A stretch of DNA of 11,682 bases, from NCBI GenBank assembly GCA_028688235.1, contig JAQTYP010000060.1:1-11682 (forward strand), written 5' to 3'. Shown one piece after another: positions 7,355-11,682 of the stretch (position 1 is the first letter of the stretch; each line of letters begins with the position of its first letter). This stretch comes from Methylomonas sp. Lineage in GTDB: Bacteria > Pseudomonadota > Gammaproteobacteria > Methylococcales > Methylomonadaceae. A model generated the notes under the pieces. That model was not told the origin of the DNA, made no database searches, and saw only the letters and a list, made by a program, of their open reading frames with translations. The position numbers were made by a program, and so were the translations under genes.

Positions 7355-8260
7355 ATGGCTAACGTAAATAACATTATTCAATTGATTGGTAATACTCCGT
7401 TAGTCAGATTACAGCGCATAGTTCCTGAGCAGTCGGCTACGGTTTTGGCGAAGTTGGAATCGCGAAATCCCGGCGGATCGGTTAAAGACCGTATTGCTTG
7501 GGCCATGATTCAAGCCGCCGAAAAGACGGGGAACTTGAAAGCAGGCGGAACGATAGTCGAGCCGACATCCGGTAATACCGGCATTGCCTTGGCGATGATA
7601 GCCGCCGCGCGCGGCTATCGTTGCCTATTGGTGATGCCGGAGACGATGTCCGTCGAAAGAAGGCATTTGCTGGCTCTATACGGTGCCGAAATCGTATTGA
7701 CGCCCGGAGTCGAGGGTATGAAAGGGGCTATCGACAAGGCCGAAGCCATTGTCGCCGAAACCGGGGTCTTCATGCCGCAACAATTCGAAAATCCGGCCAA
7801 TCCCGAAGTCCACCGGCAAACCACCGCGCAAGAAATCTGGTCCTGTACCGATGGGTTGATAGACGCCTTCGTCTGCGGCGTCGGTACCGGTGGCACGATC
7901 TCGGGAGTGGCCGATGTCATTAAGGCCCGTAATCCACAATTTCAAGCCATTGCGGTAGAACCGGCCGAGTCCCCGGTCATCTCCGGCGGCAATCATAGTC
8001 CCCACAAAATCCAGGGCATAGGTGCCGGATTCGTTCCCAAAAATCTGGATGTCGACTTGTTGGACGGCATAGAACAAGTTTCCACCGAAGAGGCTTTCGC
8101 AATGCGCAAACGCCTGATCCAAGAGGAGGGTATCATGGCCGGAATTTCCTCCGGAGCCAGCGTCTGTGCCGCCTTGCGTGTTGCCCAGAGGCTAGGTTCC
8201 GGAAAAAACGTGGTGACAATTATTCACGACACTGGCGAGCGTTATCTGAGCATGGGTTGA
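7355..8260 (+). CDS. cysK: Cysteine synthase (O-acetylserine sulfhydrylase), CysK-like
   Basis: PLP enzyme that makes L-cysteine from O-acetylserine and sulfide. The 301 residues carry the PLP lysine K44 in NPGGSVKDR, the substrate loop TSGNTG (71-76), the phosphate-binding loop GTGGT (177-181) and the HKIQGIGAGFVP segment typical of CysK; GERYLS closes the protein. It is CysK-like in these motifs, though CysM (the B isozyme) cannot be excluded and some pipelines may call it cysM. The ATG at 7355 is preferred to a TTG at 7349. AGGG at 7341-7344 lies 10 bases before the ATG and only 4 before the TTG, so the choice is not certain. It follows mucD by 14 bases and is probably in the same transcript. 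No terminator is evident after it. Confidence 0.93.
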   Translation: MANVNNIIQLIGNTPLVRLQRIVPEQSATVLAKLESRNPGGSVKDRIAWAMIQAAEKTGNLKAGGTIVEPTSGNTGIALAMIAAARGYRCLLVMPETMSVERRHLLALYGAEIVLTPGVEGMKGAIDKAEAIVAETGVFMPQQFENPANPEVHRQTTAQEIWSCTDGLIDAFVCGVGTGGTISGVADVIKARNPQFQAIAVEPAESPVISGGNHSPHKIQGIGAGFVPKNLDVDLLDGIEQVSTEEAFAMRKRLIQEEGIMAGISSGASVCAALRVAQRLGSGKNVVTIIHDTGERYLSMG

Positions 8261-8475
8261 TTGCTTGAGACTGTCTTGCTTAATGTTTCTTCCTGAGCAT
8301 GAATGGTGTGGGCCTGGCAGTTATCGAAGATCAGGGGTATGCATAATGACTTCTCGAAACAGTAAACTTTGTGGAGGTTAGTAGACTCGCCTGACAGGAC
8401 GCCATAGATATTTGTAGGTTTGACTGCAGTCATCCTTGCCGCCGTGTCTCGCTCACTGAACGCTCCAATAGCCAA
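8242..8475 (-). other. Unassigned open frame, possible degraded transposase piece
   Basis: The stretch 8261-8556 between cysK and the lipoprotein holds no recognisable intact gene. On minus, a 77-codon open frame (8242-8475) overlaps the end of cysK. It contains TNIYGVLSGES and, 13 residues further on, PLIFDNCQAHTIHA, which faintly recalls the DN..H strand of DDE transposases of the IS630 type. The spacing between the two is shorter than in intact enzymes, and I see no Shine-Dalgarno or inverted repeats. It may be a remnant or chance. Treat it as unassigned. Confidence 0.2.
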
Positions 8476-8544
8476 GATACAGCGTCGGGAATCGGTTCGA
8501 CGTCATTGGCCGTCAGGCAGATCAATTTGAGAACCGGCAACATG

Positions 8545-8550
8545 AGGAGG
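8545..8550 (+). promoter_or_regulatory. Strong ribosome binding site deciding the lipoprotein start
   Basis: AGGAGG, a full Shine-Dalgarno match. It abuts the ATG at 8551 and overlaps the in-frame ATG at 8542, so neither can be served by it. The ATG at 8557 has an ideal 6-base spacer. Confidence 0.75.
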
Positions 8551-8556
8551 ATGGTC

Positions 8557-9279
8557 ATGACGAGTTGGAAATCTTATAGTTGCATCCGCATCGCTTTGAT
8601 AGCGCTTGTGTTTTTGTTGTCTGCATGTACGACGACACCTAGACAGATTGTGATTCGCTCGGATGTGGATGCGCTGGCGAGTAGCGACGTGCAAAACAAG
8701 CGCCGTTTCGTCATCTTGCCCGGAAATCAAGAACTGAAGGAACAGGATTTGCAGTTCATCGAGTTCAAGACTTATGTGGAAAAGATCCTGACTAAGCGGG
8801 GATTTATAAAAGTCGATGCGTTGCAAGAGGGTGAATTGGCGATATTTATGAGTTACGGCGTCGGCGAGCCGCAAACGTATCAGCATACTTATGAAGTACC
8901 TGTTTGGAACGATATGGGGTTTTACCCCTATTACCGGCGCTACCGGTATTATCCAATGATGTCGACTTATTACGCTCAGCGTATCGAACCCACCGTGTTA
9001 TATAAGCGGCATTTGTTGCTGGAAGCCTACGATATGACGGCGTATTTGCAGCAAAAGGCGCCGCAACAGCTTTGGAAAATATCCGTTCAAAGCCAAGGAG
9101 CAAGCAACGATTTGCGACTGGCTTTTCCCTTTATGGTTACGGCTATGCATCCTCATATCGCGACCAACACTGGGCATATGGTCACCGTGGATGTAATAGA
9201 GCATGACCCTTTGCTGGACGAATTATTGCCCGCTAACCGGAAACCAGTGTCGCCTGTTTCCTTGCCGGATAAAAAATGA
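8557..9279 (+). CDS. Lipoprotein, possibly DUF4136-like
   Basis: The 240 residues begin with a lipoprotein signal peptide: basic/polar start, hydrophobic IRIALIALVFL, lipobox L21-S-A-C24, then TTTPRQ. Residue +2 is Thr, not Asp, which suggests outer-membrane sorting. The body (RRFVILPG ... VEKILTKRGF ... GELAIFMSYGVGE) recalls DUF4136-type lipoproteins of Proteobacteria, which have no assigned biochemical role; I recognise the pattern, not a specific homologue. A striking Tyr/Arg-rich segment, FYPYYRRYRYYPMMSTYY, lies at about 127-144. The C-terminus is Pro/Lys-rich. The start is set by AGGAGG at 8545-8550. It stands alone: no gene for 296 bases upstream and only a small candidate ORF downstream. 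Function unknown. Confidence 0.85.
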   Translation: MTSWKSYSCIRIALIALVFLLSACTTTPRQIVIRSDVDALASSDVQNKRRFVILPGNQELKEQDLQFIEFKTYVEKILTKRGFIKVDALQEGELAIFMSYGVGEPQTYQHTYEVPVWNDMGFYPYYRRYRYYPMMSTYYAQRIEPTVLYKRHLLLEAYDMTAYLQQKAPQQLWKISVQSQGASNDLRLAFPFMVTAMHPHIATNTGHMVTVDVIEHDPLLDELLPANRKPVSPVSLPDKK

Positions 9280-9318
9280 ATTTATACGTTATTTAATGAA
9301 TTCGGTTTGGAGTAGGCG

Positions 9319-9453
9319 ATGGATGGAAGCGTCTTGATAGTCCGTGCAATGACCACCTCTTTCGGCCATGATTTGCGTGTTGGGCTATCGATGGCGAGAA
9401 AAATATACGATTCGTTGGCGATAATGCTGGATAAAACGAAGCGATTGCTATAA
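9319..9453 (+). CDS. Candidate 44-aa small protein
   Basis: An open frame from ATG 9319 to TAA 9451-9453 gives a 44-residue protein: MDGSVLIVRAMTTSF start, then a basic, amphipathic-looking second half (LSMARKIYDSLAIMLDKTKRLL region). GGAG at 9309-9312 gives a well-placed Shine-Dalgarno (6-base spacer). A frame this short is easily open by chance, and I recognise no family. Its stop codon lies inside a predicted -10 element (9449-9454) for the CBS gene. It is included because of the ribosome site; a non-coding leader is equally possible. Confidence 0.3.
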   Translation: MDGSVLIVRAMTTSFGHDLRVGLSMARKIYDSLAIMLDKTKRLL

Positions 9454-9454
9454 T
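9446..9454 (+). promoter_or_regulatory. Extended -10 promoter for the CBS-domain gene
   Basis: TGCTATAAT is a perfect extended -10 (TG-N-TATAAT) with no recognisable -35 at the usual distance, which extended -10 promoters can do without. The predicted start near 9461 would leave a leader of about 75 bases before the CBS gene at 9536. Confidence 0.45.
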
Positions 9455-9535
9455 GACTTTACAACAGAAAAGATGCGGCGAGATGTTGGCACCGACTTTC
9501 TGTAGGAACAATAATAATCAAAGTGAGGTGACACC

Positions 9536-9931
9536 ATGCTAGCTAAAATCGCAGTATCCGATTACATGTCGGAACACGTGGCAACCGTTACTCCGGAAAC
9601 CGATGTGGCGGTCGCATTCAAAATCATGTTGGAAAACCGAGTGACCAGTATGCCTGTCGTCGATGGCCACGGTAAATTGGTCGGTATTTTTTCGGAAAAA
9701 GACGGTATGAAAGTCGTCGTGGAATCCGCCTATAACCAAAGCATGACGGGAAAGGTGGGTGATTTTATGTCCAAAGATCTTGTCGTCGTCGATGCCGATG
9801 AGAGTTTGGTCGATGTGGCGGCAAAATTTCAGAATACTCCCATCCGCAGTTTTCCGGTATTTCAAAACGGCGAAATGGTAGGAGTGATCAGCCGGGTGGA
9901 TGTTTTGAGAGCCTTGGCTGCTGTTCATTAG
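9536..9931 (+). CDS. Two-CBS-domain protein
   Basis: The 131 residues consist almost wholly of a Bateman pair. CBS1 lies at about 8-62 (VSDYMSEHVATVTPETDVAVAFKIM ... SMPVVDGHGKLVGIFSEKD) and CBS2 at about 76-130 (VGDFMSKDLVVVDADESLVDVA ... SFPVFQNGEMVGVISRVDVLRAL). Such stand-alone pairs usually bind adenine nucleotides at the domain interface and act as soluble sensors of energy or redox state. No catalytic or membrane domain is attached, so the partner must be another protein. TGAGGTGA at 9524-9531 is a good ribosome site. It is followed after 56 bases by the Crp/Fnr regulator on the same strand, and a shared pathway is plausible but not shown. The ligand is not predictable from the sequence. 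Confidence 0.93.
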   Translation: MLAKIAVSDYMSEHVATVTPETDVAVAFKIMLENRVTSMPVVDGHGKLVGIFSEKDGMKVVVESAYNQSMTGKVGDFMSKDLVVVDADESLVDVAAKFQNTPIRSFPVFQNGEMVGVISRVDVLRALAAVH

Positions 9932-9963
9932 AGACGTATATTGAATTTATCGCTTTGGTCATG

Positions 9964-9977
9964 TCGAATTAATTCGA
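9964..9977. promoter_or_regulatory. 14-bp palindrome upstream of the Crp/Fnr gene
   Basis: TCGAATTAATTCGA is a perfect palindrome 10 bases before the regulator's ATG. Such a position suits an operator, for example autoregulation, but the sequence is AT-rich and does not resemble a CRP or FNR box. Its left arm TCGAATTAA recurs at 10972-10980 ahead of the 51-aa gene. Confidence 0.3.
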
Positions 9978-9987
9978 ACAAAAGATC

Positions 9988-10653
9988 ATGATTCTTTCAA
10001 TTTGGCAACATCATTTTCCGGAGTTTGCCGGCCAAAACGATAAGGTGTTAATGCAACTGATGGAGTCGGCGGTTTTACTTAAACTGCCGGCTGGCCAGCA
10101 GGTGTTTTATCCTGGGAAGGCTTGCGAAAATTATCTGTTATTGCTAAGTGGGAGCGTAAAAGCTCAAATCATGTCGGCCGACGGTAGAGAAGTTTTACTT
10201 TATCACGTGAGGGCCGGGGACTCCTGCGTGCTGACGACATCCTGTTTGTTAGGCGATAATCAATATCCCGCTGAAGGTTTTACCGAAACCGAGGTCTGTG
10301 CGTTTGCAATTCCCGCGTATATGTTTCATCGCGGTTTGGAACATTCGGTTTTTTTTCGTGATTTTGTGTTTCGGAGTTTCTCTTCCCGTCTGACCGATGT
10401 GATCAAACGTATGGAGTCAATCAGCTTTGAAACCATAGATCAAAAGTTGGCTAAAGCATTATTGTCCGCCGATTCTTTGACGATACACACAACTCATCAC
10501 GAACTGGCCCTGGAGATGGGCTCAGTTCGTGAAGTGGTTTCCCGCCGGTTAAAACGGTTTGAAAGTTATGGGTGGCTCAATCTCAATCGTGGAAATATTG
10601 AAATTCTCGATGTCGAAGCGTTAAAGCATGTTGTTGATGTTAATGAGGTTTGA
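9988..10653 (+). CDS. Crp/Fnr family transcriptional regulator
   Basis: The 221 residues hold an N-terminal cyclic-nucleotide-type beta barrel (about 20-115), a long dimer helix (about 118-147) and a C-terminal winged helix (about 150-212). The effector pocket of CRP is not kept: the RS pair that contacts cAMP is replaced by PAEG (94-97), and the phosphate-cassette GE is GD. There is no N-terminal FNR cysteine cluster, but C46, C80, C86 and C104 lie in the barrel, two of them in GDSCVLTTSCLLG (78-89), so a thiol, metal or redox signal is possible. The recognition helix has R181-E182-V-V-S185-R186. R, E and R align with CRP R180/E181/R185, and E, S and R with FNR E209/S212/R213. The Shine-Dalgarno is poor. 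The gene ends one base before a convergent 57-aa membrane-protein gene. Confidence 0.92.
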   Translation: MILSIWQHHFPEFAGQNDKVLMQLMESAVLLKLPAGQQVFYPGKACENYLLLLSGSVKAQIMSADGREVLLYHVRAGDSCVLTTSCLLGDNQYPAEGFTETEVCAFAIPAYMFHRGLEHSVFFRDFVFRSFSSRLTDVIKRMESISFETIDQKLAKALLSADSLTIHTTHHELALEMGSVREVVSRRLKRFESYGWLNLNRGNIEILDVEALKHVVDVNEV

Positions 10654-10654
10654 T

Positions 10655-10828
10655 CTATTGATTGCGATCGAGTTTTTTCTCGTTGCCGATAAAGCGAATC
10701 AAGATGAAGCCCATGACGAAGCCTAGCACCGCAGCAAATACCAGCGGCAATGCGAAGGGTATGTCATGAGGGTCTCTTATGTTCATTTGTAAGACACTCG
10801 AAGCAAATTTGAAAATTAAATCTAACAT
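10655..10828 (-). CDS. 57-aa single-pass membrane protein
   Basis: An ATG at 10826-10828 and TAG at 10655-10657 enclose a 57-residue protein. It has an N-terminal amphipathic-looking part (MLDLIFKFASSVLQMN), a polar IRDPHD turn, one membrane helix at about 26-48 (ALPLVFAAVLGFVMGF then ILIRFIG) and a short charged tail NEKKLDRNQ. AGGTAGGA on minus (10834-10841) is a strong, well-spaced ribosome site, which with the clear helix makes it a likely real gene despite its size. The stop is separated by a single base from the convergent stop of the Crp/Fnr gene. Its promoter region carries the GTGACTAAGTCAC palindrome at an activator-like distance. I recognise no family. Confidence 0.7.
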   Translation of the reverse strand: MLDLIFKFASSVLQMNIRDPHDIPFALPLVFAAVLGFVMGFILIRFIGNEKKLDRNQ

Positions 10829-10907
10829 ATCAATCCTACCTTTTTGTATTAATTATTGAATTACCCGGTCGGCTTGAGCCGGAGTGCTTCGCCTAAAGGG
10901 TGATTGC

Positions 10908-10913
10908 ACTATA
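10908..10913 (-). promoter_or_regulatory. Candidate -10 element of the 57-aa gene
   Basis: On minus this reads TATAGT (5 of 6 to consensus). The region where a -35 should be (about 10931-10936) reads CTGATA, a poor match, as expected for an activator-dependent promoter. A start near 10901 is predicted, giving a leader of about 72 bases that contains a short CGGCT/AGCCG inverted repeat (10870-10881). Confidence 0.35.
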
Positions 10914-10935
10914 AAGATAGGTTTGCGGGCTATCA

Positions 10936-10948
10936 GTGACTAAGTCAC
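10936..10948. promoter_or_regulatory. Palindromic operator candidate GTGACTAAGTCAC
   Basis: A perfect 13-bp palindrome (arms GTGACT/AGTCAC about a central A) in the divergent intergenic region. Its centre at 10942 is about 41 bases upstream of the start predicted from TATAGT at 10908-10913, the class II Crp/Fnr activator position. The GTGA half-site fits the R-E-R recognition helix of the regulator 300 bases away. The spacing is GTGA-N5-TCAC, one base shorter than the canonical N6 of CRP and FNR sites, which weakens the assignment. Confidence 0.4.
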
Positions 10949-10953
10949 ATAGC

Positions 10954-10983
10954 TTGTCGAGATTGATATGTTCGAATTAAAAT
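10954..10983 (+). promoter_or_regulatory. Candidate promoter of the 51-aa gene
   Basis: TTGTCG (10954-10959) and TAAAAT (10978-10983) are separated by 18 bases, with a predicted start near 10990 and the gene at 11012. The -35 matches 4 of 6 and the -10 matches 5 of 6. The palindrome centre lies about 48 bases upstream of this start, not a standard activator position. Confidence 0.3.
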
Positions 10984-11011
10984 CCTTTTATTTATCGGTT
11001 CGGAACGCGGA

Positions 11012-11167
11012 ATGAAGACACAAAATAATGTGGACGCAACTAAAAAGGCAAAAAACATTGCAGCAGTGCTTTATTTATTGGTGCTGACATTCTTAGTGGG
11101 CGGTTCTTATATTCATCAGCACCGTGACTCTGGAGATGCCGTCGAAAGCTCGGTTTATCCGCAATAA
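11012..11167 (+). CDS. 51-aa single-pass membrane protein
   Basis: An ATG at 11012 and TAA at 11165-11167 enclose 51 residues: a lysine-rich start (MKTQNNVDATKKAKN), one membrane helix at about 17-34 (AAVLYLLVLTFLVGG) and a polar tail rich in His and acid (IHQHRDSGDAVESSVYPQ). The basic N-terminus and acidic C-terminus predict N-in/C-out topology. The ribosome site is weak (CGGAA at 11001-11005). Its ATG overlaps the stop of a 15-codon frame beginning at 10968 (ATGA overlap), so translational coupling is possible, although that frame would begin before the predicted transcript start. No family recognised. It is divergent from the 57-aa gene and convergent with the 90-aa gene. Confidence 0.5.
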   Translation: MKTQNNVDATKKAKNIAAVLYLLVLTFLVGGSYIHQHRDSGDAVESSVYPQ

Positions 11168-11220
11168 GCCACGATTGCGATCGCTTCAAATGATCCGCCG
11201 CCAAATGGTCGTTTATCGGT

Positions 11221-11493
11221 TTATTTTTTTTCGAAAAGTTTGCTCGAAAAAAAGCCAATGATCGCGATAACGAATAATCCGGAGAAAACTGACAAGCCTA
11301 TCTCGTCATCCCTTGCGACTTTGTGGCTTCTTTTGGCGGCAAGTACCGATGCCGATGCACTGCCGTCGATCGCGTATCCCGATTTCGAGTGGGCATCTTT
11401 CGGGATTTCTTTGGCGGGCACCGGTGCGCCAATCAACGCTATGCCGGCCAGTAAGGCCGGCATTAATCGCCTAAAGCCAAAATGGTTTTTCAT
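11221..11493 (-). CDS. 90-aa exported membrane protein
   Basis: The 90 residues show a signal peptide (MKNHFGFRRLMPALLAGIAL start, cleavage expected after VPA at 25-27), a short hydrophilic extracytoplasmic segment rich in Ser, Ala, Lys and His (28-64), and a C-terminal membrane helix at about 65-84 (IGLSVFSGLFVIAIIGFFSS) ending in basic KLFEKK. This is a type I tail-anchored layout. No PEP or LPXTG-like motif precedes the helix, so exosortase or sortase processing is not indicated. A G-rich ribosome site (GGGGGTGAG on minus, 11496-11504) precedes the ATG. The plus-strand frame over the same bases has no signal peptide or ribosome site and is rejected. An IS5-type element ends 64 bases upstream of the start and may have replaced or altered the promoter. 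No family recognised. Confidence 0.65.
   Translation of the reverse strand: MKNHFGFRRLMPALLAGIALIGAPVPAKEIPKDAHSKSGYAIDGSASASVLAAKRSHKVARDDEIGLSVFSGLFVIAIIGFFSSKLFEKK
11225..11253. repeat. Inverted repeat TTTTTTTCGA/TCGAAAAAAA
   Basis: Two perfect 10-bp arms (11225-11234 and 11244-11253) flank a 9-base loop. It covers the last codons of the 90-aa gene, which encode Lys-Leu-Phe-Glu-Lys-Lys. The stem is almost all A/T with a small CGA core and no following U-run on either strand, so it is not a convincing intrinsic terminator. Confidence 0.45.
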
Positions 11494-11557
11494 ATCTCAC
11501 CCCCATAAACCTTTATGATGCGATGTCTCCGAACCTGGCATTTTCGTGCGGGTTTTA

Positions 11558-11682
11558 GGGGCTGTTGCCATTTCACATGGGTAACCAAATGAAAGCGCAA
11601 GCCAAAGCGATGACGCTTTCAAAATTGCGTTTTAATTTGTCATAACGAGTGGCAACGGCCCTGAAATGCTTGAGCCTCGCAA
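11558..11682 (-). mobile_element. Terminus of an IS5-family insertion sequence
   Basis: The element begins at GGGGCTGTTGCC (11558-11569), which resembles the terminal repeat of IS5-family (IS427-group) elements, and runs off the right edge. TTA at 11555-11557 directly before it fits the TNA target duplication of that group. The opposite end is not in the window, so duplication and completeness cannot be checked. Confidence 0.7.
11573..11682 (-). CDS. IS5-family transposase, C-terminal 36 residues
   Basis: The last 36 codons before TGA (11573-11575) read ARLKHFRAVATRYDKLKRNF and end in IALACAFIWLPM. The R-x-V-A-T-R-Y-D-K-L motif with a following hydrophobic, Trp-containing end is characteristic of the C-terminus of IS5-type DDE transposases; its Arg/Tyr-x-x-Lys surroundings lie next to the catalytic Glu region. 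The start and the catalytic residues are outside the window, and nothing visible shows it to be broken. The stop lies only 15 bases inside the element's end, as usual for these compact elements. Confidence 0.85.
   Translation of the reverse strand, partial: ARLKHFRAVATRYDKLKRNFESVIALACAFIWLPM

Noticed and set aside
9539..9928. Long minus-strand frame opposite the CBS gene
   Set aside because: His/Phe-rich mirror of a well-matched CBS-domain protein; an antisense shadow.
10666..10680. Hairpin CGAG-TTTTTT-CTCG after the Crp/Fnr gene as a terminator
   Set aside because: A 4-bp stem with T only in the loop; it encodes the Lys-rich tail of the 57-aa protein.
10870..10910. Riboswitch-like leader of the 57-aa gene (AGTGC/GCACT and CGGCT/AGCCG pairs)
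   Set aside because: The outer GCACT arm (10906-10910) overlaps the predicted -10 and would not be in the RNA; the inner stem has a 2-base loop and no known riboswitch consensus fits.
10660..11183. Repeated 11-mer GATTGCGATCG at 10660 and 11173
   Set aside because: Too short and built on a common GCGATCGC-like core; no larger repeat surrounds it.
11240..11518. Plus-strand 92-codon frame opposite the 90-aa gene
   Set aside because: No ribosome site or signal peptide; the minus-strand frame has both plus a membrane anchor.

Overview
The window looks like chromosomal DNA of a gammaproteobacterium at roughly 50% GC. Protein style suggests a type I methanotroph or a close relative (Methylococcales). 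That placement is inference from the AlgU/MucA/MucB/MucD-type sigma-E operon and the polyphosphate glucokinase; no 16S or methane-oxidation gene is present.

Left part (1-3752). The window opens inside the 3' end of rseP, which encodes the intramembrane protease that destroys the anti-sigma factor RseA. This copy carries an apparent one-base frameshift near position 82. Next comes a textbook DsbC disulfide isomerase (507-1217). Convergent to it, on the minus strand, are nadB (L-aspartate oxidase, first step of NAD synthesis) and ppgK (ROK-family polyphosphate glucokinase).

Centre (3753-8260). nadB is divergent from rpoE, as in many gammaproteobacteria. The plus-strand run is rpoE/algU (GTG start), rseA/mucA, rseB/mucB, mucD/degP-like protease and cysK. 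No rseC/mucC lies between rseB and mucD. With rseP and dsbC the window therefore holds most of an envelope-stress circuit: sigma factor, membrane anti-sigma, periplasmic anti-anti-protease factor, periplasmic protease, site-2 protease and a disulfide isomerase.

Right part (8261-11682) is less ordinary. A gene-poor stretch (8261-8556) precedes a Tyr-rich outer-membrane-type lipoprotein. A 44-codon candidate ORF, a two-CBS-domain protein and a cysteine-containing Crp/Fnr regulator follow. The regulator ends one base from a convergent 57-aa membrane protein. Two more small membrane proteins follow: 51 aa on plus and 90 aa with a signal peptide on minus. The intergenic region between the 57-aa and 51-aa genes holds a perfect 13-bp palindrome, GTGACTAAGTCAC. 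It sits about 41 bp upstream of the predicted start of the 57-aa transcript, the position used by class II Crp/Fnr activators. The window ends in the terminus of an IS5-family element whose transposase reads inward from the right edge. The regulator plus small-membrane-protein cluster is the best candidate for something undescribed.
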